Shown: positions 16,482-25,035 of the stretch, in pieces
Position numbering within the stretch: the first letter of the stretch is position 1
Layout of the letters: every line of letters begins with the position of its first letter
DNA from: Galbibacter sp038433465
Lineage (GTDB): Bacteria; Bacteroidota; Bacteroidia; Flavobacteriales; Flavobacteriaceae
DNA: 64,000 bases
Assembly (NCBI RefSeq): GCF_038433465.1
Contig: NZ_JAESVF010000009.1
Coordinates: 62,001 to 126,000, forward strand
Direction: 5' to 3'
Notes under the pieces: model-generated
Databases searched by the model: none
Told to the model about the DNA's origin: nothing
Seen by the model: only the letters and a program-made list of their open reading frames with translations
Made by a program: the position numbers and the translations under genes

Positions 16482-17198
16482 TTAGCTGTCTGCTTCGCTT
16501 TTAACTACCAAACGGAAACCTTCTCCATGGATATTTAAAATTTCAACATCTTCATCTTTTTTCAAATATTTACGGAGCTTAGCAATGTAAACGTCCATAC
16601 TTCTTGAAGTAAAATAGTTATCGTCTCTCCAAATTTTAGTTAACGCTAATTCTCTCGGCATTAAATCGTTTTCATGTAATGCTAACAAACGTAATAATTC
16701 GTTTTCTTTTGGAGATAGTTTTATAGGTTCTTCATCTTTATATGTTAAGAATCTAAGCTTTGAATTTAAATGGAAGTTTCCGATTTCGAATTCAAATTGT
16801 TTACTATCTGCTAATGACTCTGTTGATTTACGTTGGATGATCGCTTTTATTTTAAACAATAACACTTCAGAATCGAATGGTTTGTTTAAATAATCGTCTG
16901 CCCCTACTTTATACCCTTTCAACACATCTTCTTTCATTGTTTTTGCTGTCAAGAAGATAATTGGAATATTTTCGTCTTTTTCTCGTATTTCTTTAGCTAA
17001 TGTAAATCCATCTTTGTAAGGCATCATCACATCAAGAATACATAAATCGAATGAATCTTTTCTAAACTTCTCATACCCTTCCATTCCATTTTTGGCTAGG
17101 GTTACATCAAAGTCATTCATCGACAAATAATCCTTTAGTACAATACCAAAGTTTGGATCATCTTCTACTAATAAAATCTTTTTATTTACTGTTTCCAT
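16482..17198 (-). CDS. rprY: OmpR-family response regulator (RprY-like)
   Basis: A 238-residue response regulator. The receiver domain (about 6-122) has acidic pocket residues Asp13-Asp14, phospho-acceptor Asp56 (CILDVMMP), and Lys106 (DDYLNKPF). The C-terminal winged-helix DNA-binding domain (about 135-232) has LSPKENELLRLLALHEN and SRSMDVYIAKLRKYL. It lies five bases after the histidine kinase gene and forms a two-component system with it. Similarity in layout to RprX/RprY of Bacteroides supports the symbol, but the stimulus and regulon are not evident here. Confidence 0.88.
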   Translation of the reverse strand: METVNKKILLVEDDPNFGIVLKDYLSMNDFDVTLAKNGMEGYEKFRKDSFDLCILDVMMPYKDGFTLAKEIREKDENIPIIFLTAKTMKEDVLKGYKVGADDYLNKPFDSEVLLFKIKAIIQRKSTESLADSKQFEFEIGNFHLNSKLRFLTYKDEEPIKLSPKENELLRLLALHENDLMPRELALTKIWRDDNYFTSRSMDVYIAKLRKYLKKDEDVEILNIHGEGFRLVVKSEADS

Positions 17199-17203
17199 GC
17201 TTT

Positions 17204-18775
17204 TTATATTAAAGGTAACTTTACAAAAAAGGTACTTCCTTTATCTTTTTCACTTTCGGCGTATACTTCGCCTTGATGGTCTTCTACAATACTTTTAACA
17301 TAGGCGAGCCCTAAACCATGCCCTTTTATATTGTGTATATTTCCTGTAGATTCCCTATAAAATTTTTCAAATATTCTTTTTAATACTGCTTTACTCATAC
17401 CTGCCCCGTTATCTTGAACTTTAATAACGATGCTGTTTTTAACAACTTCAGTATAAACTTCTATTTCTGGAGCGTTTGGGGAGTATTTATTTGCATTATC
17501 TAATATGTTTACTAATATGTTGGTAAGATGAAAGTCGTTTCCAAGAATTTCACTTCGCGGTGCATCCAAATGTGTTTTTATATGTCCGCCTCTATTTTCA
17601 ACCATTAATTCTACATGTGCAATAGCTTCTTCTATAAGCTCGTGTACATCTACTTTATCCTTAACAATATCCAATTGGTTTTTTTCTAATTTGGATATTC
17701 TTAATACGTTTTCTACTTGCGCATGCATTCGTTTGTTTTCATCACGAATCATTTGTAAATAACGCTTAACTCTATCGGAATCTTCAAAAGCCTTAGGGTT
17801 TTTCAAAGAATCTAATGCCAAATTAATGGTTGCAATTGGCGTTTTAAACTCATGCGTCATGTTATTAATAAAGTCGGTCTTAATTTCAGAAATCTGCTTT
17901 TGCTTTATTAATTGATACAAGGCACTCGAATAGGCTATCAGAATAATTAATGTAAAAACGATAGACAAAATGGCCATTTCTATGATTGAAGATATTAAAA
18001 ATTTCTTCTTTTCAGGAAAACTTACCAATAAATCGTAGTTGCTATCTCCATCACTATCAATAAATAACGGTGTTTTATAGCGCGATTCTGCTAATTGAAT
18101 TTTATTACTCGAGCGTACTTTTGTTGCCAACCCTTTACTGTAAATTCCGTAGTCAAAATTTAAATCGATATTTCTACTTGTAAAGGCTTGTTGCAATAAC
18201 AATTCTATTTCTTGTTTAGAAACTCTTTTGTGAATAGGAACTCTTTTTGCTGTCTCCATAAAACTATCTTCAAAAATAGCTTTATCCATAGCAGAGAATC
18301 CTCCAATTTTCTCAATTCGCTCTACTGGCGAATAAATCTTACCATCAATACCAAATTCTTCCCTTAAAATTTGAGTAGTTCTTTTACTCGTATATTTTTT
18401 TATAGGAATAGAATCGGTACTATTATTATCAAAGAACGTTGAGGTTGAACCGTAATCTTCTTCTAAAACTCCGTGAGAGTATATCAAAGTTTCATTACTA
18501 TTTTTGTCTTTCTCAATAAAGAAAAACTCTCTTACATTCGATTCTTTAACCTCGCCAACACTATCTCTAAGTTTTGCAAACTCGTCAAAGTAATCTTTAA
18601 TTTCTCTTCTTTGAAGCTTATCGGAAACCGAATGCAACGCCTGAGAAATGGTATTAGAAAATTGTTCTTCTTTATCGTCTACTGCTGTTTTTATCCAATA
18701 ACCTTGAACGAATATAATCCCCATTAGGGATAAACTCATCAAAATTACCAGAAGTATAAATAAGCGTCTACTCAT
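17204..18775 (-). CDS. rprX: membrane sensor histidine kinase (RprX-like)
   Basis: A 523-residue sensor kinase. Helices at about residues 5-27 and 260-290 flank a roughly 230-residue extracytoplasmic sensor region without a domain I recognise. The HisKA segment carries the H-box NNMTHEFKTPIATINLAL (phospho-His308). The ATPase domain has the N box (NILVNILDNANKYS), G1 (DNGAGMS), F (IFEKFYR) and G2 (GHGLGLAYV) motifs. It is the first gene of a two-gene operon with the response regulator. A -7 box lies directly before its ATG. Confidence 0.9.
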   Translation of the reverse strand: MSRRLFILLVILMSLSLMGIIFVQGYWIKTAVDDKEEQFSNTISQALHSVSDKLQRREIKDYFDEFAKLRDSVGEVKESNVREFFFIEKDKNSNETLIYSHGVLEEDYGSTSTFFDNNSTDSIPIKKYTSKRTTQILREEFGIDGKIYSPVERIEKIGGFSAMDKAIFEDSFMETAKRVPIHKRVSKQEIELLLQQAFTSRNIDLNFDYGIYSKGLATKVRSSNKIQLAESRYKTPLFIDSDGDSNYDLLVSFPEKKKFLISSIIEMAILSIVFTLIILIAYSSALYQLIKQKQISEIKTDFINNMTHEFKTPIATINLALDSLKNPKAFEDSDRVKRYLQMIRDENKRMHAQVENVLRISKLEKNQLDIVKDKVDVHELIEEAIAHVELMVENRGGHIKTHLDAPRSEILGNDFHLTNILVNILDNANKYSPNAPEIEVYTEVVKNSIVIKVQDNGAGMSKAVLKRIFEKFYRESTGNIHNIKGHGLGLAYVKSIVEDHQGEVYAESEKDKGSTFFVKLPLI

Positions 18776-18780
18776 TTTGT

Positions 18781-18788
18781 CAAAATTA
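18781..18788 (-). promoter_or_regulatory. -7 box before the histidine kinase gene
   Basis: On the minus strand this reads TAATTTTG, a TAnnTTTG match, five bases before the ATG. No TTG element is found at the usual distance. If used, the mRNA would be nearly leaderless. A chance match in AT-rich DNA is possible. Confidence 0.35.
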
Positions 18789-18859
18789 AGGCTTTGTGAT
18801 AAGGTATGTTAAGCATTTAACCTAACGTTAACAAAAATGTTAAAATATTTTAGGCAAAT

Positions 18860-19438
18860 CTATTTTTTAAGTAACGTTTTATGCAACTCCGCAACGATTT
18901 TACGAGTTTCATCCAGATTGATATTTTCAATAACATAATCCGACTTTTCAACTTTTGCTTCGTCGCTCCATTGGTTGTTCATACGTGCTTCTACTGCTTC
19001 TCGAGTAGTTTTATCTCTGCTCAACACTCTTTGTATTCTAATTTCTTTTGGAGCGGTAACTGTAATTACTAAATCGCAATTTTTGTCGCCACCGTTTTCA
19101 AATAAAATAGCGACTTCTTTTATTACATATGGGGAACTTTGTTTTTGCAACCATTGCTCGAAGTACTGCCCAACGGCAGGATGAATAATTGCATTTAATT
19201 GTTGTAGTTTGTTTGGATCTTCAAAAACAATATTTGCAAGATATTTCCTATTTGGAAGTTTATCTTGATAGGCCGACGCTCCGAAAATTTTTACAATATC
19301 CTTTCGAATATTATCGCTAGTTTCCATAAGCTGTTTTGCTTCGGTATCTGCTATAAAAACTGGAACTCCTAGTTCTTTAAACATTTGCGCAACGGTAGAT
19401 TTTCCACTGCCAATACCGCCTGTTAAACCTACAACCAT
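18860..19438 (-). CDS. coaE: dephospho-CoA kinase
   Basis: Catalyses the last step of coenzyme A synthesis, phosphorylating the 3'-hydroxyl of dephospho-CoA with ATP. The 192-residue protein has the P-loop GGIGSGKST at residues 6-14, the substrate-binding DTEAKQL (Asp31 region), HPAVGQYFEQWL and the lid region RVLSRDKTTREAVEARM. It is the last gene of an operon with a YbbR protein (two bases upstream) and a glycosyltransferase. Another coenzyme A gene, coaBC, lies about 6 kb away. Confidence 0.95.
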   Translation of the reverse strand: MVVGLTGGIGSGKSTVAQMFKELGVPVFIADTEAKQLMETSDNIRKDIVKIFGASAYQDKLPNRKYLANIVFEDPNKLQQLNAIIHPAVGQYFEQWLQKQSSPYVIKEVAILFENGGDKNCDLVITVTAPKEIRIQRVLSRDKTTREAVEARMNNQWSDEAKVEKSDYVIENINLDETRKIVAELHKTLLKK

Positions 19439-19440
19439 TG

Positions 19441-20406
19441 TTATTGTTTTTTAATTAGAAACTCAACTTTTCTATCTAATATTTTTACTGAAGAAATAAA
19501 CTTAGGATATTCTACCAACTCCGGAATTAATAAAGTGGTTTCTTCTGAAATGTCATTGTAATCGCATACTACTTTAAAAGCGCCTTCGTTGATTCTTTTC
19601 AACTCCGATATTGGTGCTTTACAAAGTAATTTCACCTTTTCTGGATAGATTTTTAAACTGACGTTTTCAGGAAGATTTTCTACCTGAACAGGCACTAAAA
19701 TTATTTTTTCTGAATAGCGCTCTACAGCTCCTTGAACAGAAACCTCCTCGGTTTGAAAAGTGAGTTCGCTAGCTATCGAGTCTGGAATGGAAAGTGCTAC
19801 AGTATAATCAAAATCGTTTTGAATATTTGCATACTCCACACTATTGGTCGAAATCTCTGAAATACTCGCAACAATATCTTCTGGACCACGTACCCAAATA
19901 CTATCTGGCGCTACAATTAAAGAGTCTTTTAACTGATAATCTTCTGCGTAGGATAAATGAATCTCTGGGTCTACTTTTACGTATTTCTTCTGATTCACTC
20001 CCAACTTCAACACTACCGAATCGGCTTCAACTCGGCGCACTAAAATTGATTTATACTGCATTCCAATTAAGTCTTCCACATCATCTGGAAGTAAATAATA
20101 AGCATTGTTTTGCTGTTTAAAATCGGCTAAATCTAAAAAGAGGTCACGCTTAAATATTCTGTAATTCAAAATTTTAAATCCTGAAGTTTCAATATTAGTT
20201 GTAATCGACTCTTTTGGGTTTCCAAGAATTAATTTATCCTCCGGTATCCCGATATATTTTACTTTAAAAGTAACGTGCGATGTATAGGTATCGGATAGCG
20301 ATATAAGAAACCAAAGAAAAAAAGAAATCACTAAAAACATCAAAAAAATAGATGCTTTTGGCTTACTCAACACATTTTTTATATACTGAAAAATATTCTT
20401 CTCCAT
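19441..20406 (-). CDS. YbbR-like domain protein (CdaR family)
   Basis: A 321-residue protein with one N-terminal membrane helix (about residues 17-37) and an extracytoplasmic region of YbbR-like beta domains (for example VPVQVENLPENVSLKIYPEKV). In Firmicutes such proteins regulate the diadenylate cyclase CdaA, but no cyclase gene is present in this window, so that role is not claimed. It lies directly between the glycosyltransferase gene and coaE with almost no spacing, as in other flavobacteria. Confidence 0.75.
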   Translation of the reverse strand: MEKNIFQYIKNVLSKPKASIFLMFLVISFFLWFLISLSDTYTSHVTFKVKYIGIPEDKLILGNPKESITTNIETSGFKILNYRIFKRDLFLDLADFKQQNNAYYLLPDDVEDLIGMQYKSILVRRVEADSVVLKLGVNQKKYVKVDPEIHLSYAEDYQLKDSLIVAPDSIWVRGPEDIVASISEISTNSVEYANIQNDFDYTVALSIPDSIASELTFQTEEVSVQGAVERYSEKIILVPVQVENLPENVSLKIYPEKVKLLCKAPISELKRINEGAFKVVCDYNDISEETTLLIPELVEYPKFISSVKILDRKVEFLIKKQ

Positions 20407-21408
20407 CTATTTAAAAAATAACTTCGGAAAAATTTGTTCCGGCTTTTTCTTTGAAAAGGTAAGTAAAAAAGTAGATTTTACAAAGGCCAATCCGTAACCA
20501 AAAAACTGAGTTAATACTGCATAAACAGCTAAAAACGCAATTTTTACACTTTTATTTTTTACAAGCGCATCTAAAAATATAATGGTAAAGTACATAGCGT
20601 AAAGCCACAACAATCGTGCTTCTCCTGCAAACCAAAGTAAGATTGAAATTGCAAATCCTAAAATAAAAAATGTAGGAAACCAATAGGTTATTTTTTTAGT
20701 CTCTGGGTGCCATTGGTTTAAAATAGGACGCGTAAGTCCAAACTTTTGTACCTGCTGATAAAATTTCTCCCACGAAATTCTACGTTTATGATACACAAAT
20801 GCCAGTGGAATCAAAACGGTTTCAAAACCAGCTTTCCATAACCTAATGGTTAAATCGGGGTCTTCTCCTGGATGAATTTTCCCAAAACCTCCTGTGGTTT
20901 CAAACGCCTTTTGCGATAACCCCATATTAAAACTACGCGGTTGAAACTTATTAACTGCTTTCTTCCCACCGCGAATTCCTCCAGTGGTTAAAAAAGAGGT
21001 CATGCTATAATTAATTGCTTTTTGAATATCTGAAAAAGAACTGTGCGCCGCATCTGGACCTCCGTAGCAATCTACAAAATTAGCATCCAAAGCACTTTTG
21101 GCTGCTTCTAAATATGAAGGTGGTAAAATACAATCGGAGTCGAGGATAATAAAATAATTCCCTTTGGCTTTTTGCATTCCGTAGTTACGAGAATCTCCTG
21201 GTCCAGAATTCGGTTTAAAGTAATACGAAATTTGCAGTTTATCTTGATACTGTTGCACTATTTCTTCCGAAGAAATTGTCGAACCATCTTCAACAATAAC
21301 GACTTCAAATGGAATATCACCATCTAGCATCGCCATACTTTCAAGAAGTTCGTTTACTTCCTCTGGCCTATTGTAAACTGGAATTATAAATGAAAAATTA
21401 AGCGCCAT
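20407..21408 (-). CDS. family 2 glycosyltransferase, membrane-associated
   Basis: A 333-residue GT2 enzyme. The GT-A domain occupies about residues 1-225, with the N-terminal FIIPVYNRPEEV, a nucleotide-binding VVIVEDGS and the metal-binding DSD (ILDSDC) motif. Acceptor-side residues GEDPDLTIRLW follow, with the ED pair typical of processive-like GT2 enzymes. Hydrophobic helices at about 243-265 and 268-310 anchor it in the inner membrane. It heads the operon with the YbbR protein and coaE. Donor and acceptor cannot be deduced. Confidence 0.85.
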   Translation of the reverse strand: MALNFSFIIPVYNRPEEVNELLESMAMLDGDIPFEVVIVEDGSTISSEEIVQQYQDKLQISYYFKPNSGPGDSRNYGMQKAKGNYFIILDSDCILPPSYLEAAKSALDANFVDCYGGPDAAHSSFSDIQKAINYSMTSFLTTGGIRGGKKAVNKFQPRSFNMGLSQKAFETTGGFGKIHPGEDPDLTIRLWKAGFETVLIPLAFVYHKRRISWEKFYQQVQKFGLTRPILNQWHPETKKITYWFPTFFILGFAISILLWFAGEARLLWLYAMYFTIIFLDALVKNKSVKIAFLAVYAVLTQFFGYGLAFVKSTFLLTFSKKKPEQIFPKLFFK

Positions 21409-21432
21409 TTATAGCATACTTTTTAAAACAAG

Positions 21433-21486
21433 AAAGCTGTTTGAAAAGCGACTTATACTATTACATCTACCTTTCAAACAGCTTTT
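21433..21486 (-). terminator. hairpin terminator after fabI
   Basis: AAAGCTGTTTGAAA pairs perfectly with TTTCAAACAGCTTT across a 25-base loop. It lies 18 bases beyond the fabI stop and before the glycosyltransferase start. Confidence 0.8.
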
Positions 21487-21503
21487 TATATTATAGAAAC
21501 TTA

Positions 21504-22322
21504 TTAATCTTCTTGCATGAATTTCTCCATCACTTCGTTACTTACTCCAGTGTTAGAGAATCCTCCATCGTGGAATAAGTTTTGCATCGTAACCTTTTTG
21601 GTAAGGTCTGAAAATAAACTAATGGTATAGTCGGCACAGTCTTGTGCAGTTGCATTTCCTAATGGCGACATTTTATCAGCATATGCAATAAAGCCATCAA
21701 AACCTTTTACTCCTTGTCCAGCAGTAGTTGGTGTTGGCGATTGCGAAATTGTGTTTACACGTACATTTTTGTCTTTTCCGAAGAAATAACCAAAACTTCT
21801 AGCAATCGATTCTAAATATGCTTTGTTATCGGCCATATCGTTATAATCTGGAAATACTCTTTGTGCAGCCATATAGGTTAGCGCAACAATACTTCCCCAC
21901 TCATTCATTGCATCTTTTTGATACAATGTTTGACAAACTTTATGGAAAGACAATGCAGAAACATCCCATCCTTTTTCTGTGAAATCATATTTTTGGTCGG
22001 TATAATGTCTTCCTTTTCTAACGTTGATAGACATCCCGATTGAGTGTAATACGAAATCGATTTTACCTCCTAAGATTTCCATAGCTTTTTCTACCAAGTT
22101 TTCTAAATCTTCTTGGTTGGTAGCATCCGCAGGAATAATTTCAGAACCTGTTTGCTCTGCCAAGGCTTTAATTTGCCCCATACGCATTGCAATTGGTGCG
22201 TTTGTCAATACAAATGTAGCTCCTTCTTCGTGTGCTTTTACTGCAGTTTTCCACGCTATTGAGTTTTCATCTAACGCCCCGAAAATAATTCCTTTCTTTC
22301 CTTTTAATAAATTATATGACAT
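21504..22322 (-). CDS. fabI: enoyl-[acyl-carrier-protein] reductase
   Basis: NAD(P)H-dependent reduction of trans-2-enoyl-ACP, the final step of each fatty-acid elongation round. The 272-residue protein has the divergent short-chain-reductase layout of FabI: an N-terminal GIIFGALDENSIAW nucleotide-binding loop, DFVLHSIGMS, and a catalytic Tyr-x6-Lys (YNDMADNK). ISQSPTPTTAGQGVKGF is the substrate-loop region. The gene is single, with a -7 box 38 bases upstream and a hairpin terminator downstream. Confidence 0.95.
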   Translation of the reverse strand: MSYNLLKGKKGIIFGALDENSIAWKTAVKAHEEGATFVLTNAPIAMRMGQIKALAEQTGSEIIPADATNQEDLENLVEKAMEILGGKIDFVLHSIGMSINVRKGRHYTDQKYDFTEKGWDVSALSFHKVCQTLYQKDAMNEWGSIVALTYMAAQRVFPDYNDMADNKAYLESIARSFGYFFGKDKNVRVNTISQSPTPTTAGQGVKGFDGFIAYADKMSPLGNATAQDCADYTISLFSDLTKKVTMQNLFHDGGFSNTGVSNEVMEKFMQED

Positions 22323-22359
22323 ATCCTTTTGGTTAATTTCTTAATTACATTTGAAGCTC

Positions 22360-22367
22360 CAAAAATA
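22360..22367 (-). promoter_or_regulatory. -7 box of the fabI promoter
   Basis: Reads TATTTTTG on the minus strand, matching TAnnTTTG, at a plausible 37 bases before the start codon. No TTG lies 19-23 bases further upstream, so the promoter is incomplete by consensus. Confidence 0.4.
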
Positions 22368-22426
22368 TTCAATTTATTTGTAAAAGAGTCTATTTTTTTG
22401 CTTTGATGCTTTTATATAAGTTACAA

Positions 22427-24088
22427 TTACACTTTCTTTAACAATAATTCCTTAGCGTGAGCCAATGCCGAGCTAGAAACATCTTTACCTCCCAACATCG
22501 TAGCGATTTCTTGAACACGCTCTTCCTCAGTAAGTTGTTTCATTTGCGAGCTTGTTACGCCGTTTATATCTTCTTTAAAAACTTTATACTGAACATCGCC
22601 TTTTGAAGCTACTTGCGGTAAATGTGTAATTGTAAAAACTTGCATCTTTTTACTCATTTGATGCATAATTACTCCCATTTTTGTTGAAACTTCTCCTGAA
22701 ACTCCTGTGTCAATTTCGTCAAACATAATGGTTGGTAAATGCATGTATTGCGCTAAAAGCGATTTGATAGCGAGCATAATTCTCGATAACTCTCCTCCCG
22801 AGGCTACCTTTTTCAGTTCGTTAAAACTACCTCCTTTATTTGCTGAAAATAAAAACTGAAGTTCGTCTTTTCCGTTGGCAAAATATTTCTCGGTTGTAAT
22901 TACATCTATCTGAAATTTCGCATTTGGCATCCCTACTTCTGAAAGCACACTCTCTAAATGCGATTTTAAAGTTGGAATTGATTTTGTTCGTTGCTGATGA
23001 ATTTTTACAGCGAGTGCATCTAAAGTTTCTTCTTGTTTTTGCAATGCCGATTGCAGTGTTTTTATTTCGGCTTCTAAATTTTCGGTTTTAGAAACTTTTT
23101 CGGCTAAAGCAGCTTGTACTTCTAAAAGTGACGAAATTTCCATCACATTGTGCTTTTTCTGCAAACTGTAAATCAATTGTAATTTAGCATTTACTTCTTC
23201 CAACTGTTGCGGATCGGCTTCCAAACCTTCTTCCAATTGCTGTACTTCAACATACACATCGTCCAATTCTATCAAAACCGATTGTATTCGGGTTGACAAC
23301 TCTTTATACGAAGTACCAAAATGCGAAAGTTTATTGAAGATTGCTTTTAACTCGTTCAATCCGCTTAAAGTCCCCATTTGCTCCTCGCCTAAAACTTGAA
23401 GCGCATGCGAAACATTTTCACTAATTTCTTCTACATTGTTAAGTTGCTCGTAAGTTGCTTCCAACTCTTCAAGCATTCCTTCTTTTAAATTAGCCGACTC
23501 TAATTCTTTCAATAAAAAAGAATTGTAATCGTATTCTTTATCGGCTTCTTGCTGAAAGTCAACTAACTTCTTCAGCTCTTTTTTAGTGGTTTGGTAAAGT
23601 GCTAATTTTTCAGCATAATCTTTTAAAAGAGCATCATTTCCCGCCACAGCATCTATCACCTGAAACTGAAAATTATTATCGGTAAGTTGCAAGGTTTGGT
23701 GTTGCGAATGGATATCGACCAATTGCTCTCCCAAGCTCGACAGCACATCTAAAGTTACTGGCGTATCGTTGATAAAAGCGCGCGATTTTCCGCTTGGTAA
23801 AATTTCCCTTCGGATGATGGTTTGCTTTTCAAAATCGAGGTCGTTGGCTTTAAAAAAATCTTGTAATTGGTAGTTTTCGATTGCAAAAGTAGCTTCAACA
23901 ACGCATTTTTCATCGCTATTTTTAATACTACTTAGGTCGGCTCTCTTTCCTAAAATTAAAGAAATTGCTCCTAATAAAATCGATTTCCCCGCACCTGTTT
24001 CTCCAGTAATAGCAGTCAATCCATTTTCAAATGAAACTTGAAGATGGTCAATAAGTGCGAAATTTTTTATGGTAAGTGTTCCTAACAA
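22427..24088 (-). CDS. recN: DNA repair protein RecN
   Basis: An SMC-like ATPase that acts in double-strand-break repair. The 553-residue protein has the Walker A motif GETGAGKSILL near residue 30, two long coiled-coil stretches (about 150-370), the signature motif VASGGELSRIMLAIK and Walker B region PTIMFDEIDTGVSG, then HLPQVASKGD. Length and domain order are normal for RecN. It follows the DUF4835 gene by 56 bases, with its own -7 box in that gap. Confidence 0.95.
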   Translation of the reverse strand: MLGTLTIKNFALIDHLQVSFENGLTAITGETGAGKSILLGAISLILGKRADLSSIKNSDEKCVVEATFAIENYQLQDFFKANDLDFEKQTIIRREILPSGKSRAFINDTPVTLDVLSSLGEQLVDIHSQHQTLQLTDNNFQFQVIDAVAGNDALLKDYAEKLALYQTTKKELKKLVDFQQEADKEYDYNSFLLKELESANLKEGMLEELEATYEQLNNVEEISENVSHALQVLGEEQMGTLSGLNELKAIFNKLSHFGTSYKELSTRIQSVLIELDDVYVEVQQLEEGLEADPQQLEEVNAKLQLIYSLQKKHNVMEISSLLEVQAALAEKVSKTENLEAEIKTLQSALQKQEETLDALAVKIHQQRTKSIPTLKSHLESVLSEVGMPNAKFQIDVITTEKYFANGKDELQFLFSANKGGSFNELKKVASGGELSRIMLAIKSLLAQYMHLPTIMFDEIDTGVSGEVSTKMGVIMHQMSKKMQVFTITHLPQVASKGDVQYKVFKEDINGVTSSQMKQLTEEERVQEIATMLGGKDVSSSALAHAKELLLKKV

Positions 24089-24108
24089 TGCTAACTAATT
24101 TTATTCCC

Positions 24109-24116
24109 CAAAGATA
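24109..24116 (-). promoter_or_regulatory. -7 box of the recN promoter
   Basis: Reads TATCTTTG on the minus strand (TAnnTTTG), 20 bases before the recN ATG and inside the short spacer after the DUF4835 gene. It suggests that recN can be transcribed separately from the upstream operon. No TTG element at standard spacing. Confidence 0.4.
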
Positions 24117-24144
24117 AATGTATTTTTAGCGGAATAAAACATTG

Positions 24145-25035
24145 TTAATATTTAATTCGAGACCAAGTATCGGTGTACAAAGGCGCAATATTTCCAAGTG
24201 TTTCTTTTAAATCGGCTACATTCATTTTAGGGCCATCAGAAAAAACATTGGCAATTTCTTCGGATTTTGCATCAAAGAAAGCTTGCAACACAAATGAATT
24301 TGGTCGAACATTGTTTAGCTTTTCAAAAAGATTCATCGAACTAGCAATGGTTTGCTTTGCCATACTTGGATTATCCACCAAATTATCCATTCCTAAACGA
24401 TGATAATTGTATAGCGCCAAGCGATATTCTTTAAAGGTATTCGACAATAAATTATCTACCAATTCCCAACGTGTTCTATTTCCGTCGGTTTGTTGCCAAC
24501 CTGCATAACCACTTCCTTGCGCTAAATTAACAATGCTTTGCGCTTGTTTAAAATAAGGTGTTCCGCCTTCTTTTGAAAACGTATCTGCATCAATTCCTAA
24601 AATAATATAAACGTAATAGGTAATTACTGAAGTTAAGTTTGAATCGAAAACATTTGGATTAAAATACAAAGGCGCAAACTCAACATAATTAAACGAAAAG
24701 CGCTTGTCTTGGTAGTTAAAAACAGGTGATTGATAAGTAGAATTGTAAACCGGACGGTTAGATTGCACTTGAATTGTACCACTAAACGAACTGTTTTCGT
24801 AGCGCGTAATGGTAATCATCATACTGCAATCAATACGCTCTTGTGACGAAAGTGTCCTATCGGTCCATTTGGTTTGGTTTACATAATCGTTTAACGATTT
24901 TTCGAGGGTTTTAAATATCTGCTTATTGGTTTGATTTATTTGGTCGGAGTTAACAATAACTGTACAATTCAACTCCTGCGCAAAAGCAAAGTTTACCACA
25001 CATATAAGGACGAGAAATAATAGTTTTTTAACCAT
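24145..25035 (-). CDS. DUF4835 family protein (PorD-type)
   Basis: A 296-residue secreted or periplasmic protein with a signal peptide ending NFAFAQ (residue 19). The remainder matches the DUF4835 family, with the characteristic N-terminal LNCTVIVNSDQINQTNKQIF and FAPLYFNPNVFDSNLTS. Some annotations name this family PorD and link it to type IX secretion; I recall that link but cannot verify it here. Its start overlaps coaBC by eight bases, so it is translated from the bamD/rpoZ/coaBC transcript. Conserved position beside coaBC and recN is typical of flavobacteria. Confidence 0.78.
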   Translation of the reverse strand: MVKKLLFLVLICVVNFAFAQELNCTVIVNSDQINQTNKQIFKTLEKSLNDYVNQTKWTDRTLSSQERIDCSMMITITRYENSSFSGTIQVQSNRPVYNSTYQSPVFNYQDKRFSFNYVEFAPLYFNPNVFDSNLTSVITYYVYIILGIDADTFSKEGGTPYFKQAQSIVNLAQGSGYAGWQQTDGNRTRWELVDNLLSNTFKEYRLALYNYHRLGMDNLVDNPSMAKQTIASSMNLFEKLNNVRPNSFVLQAFFDAKSEEIANVFSDGPKMNVADLKETLGNIAPLYTDTWSRIKY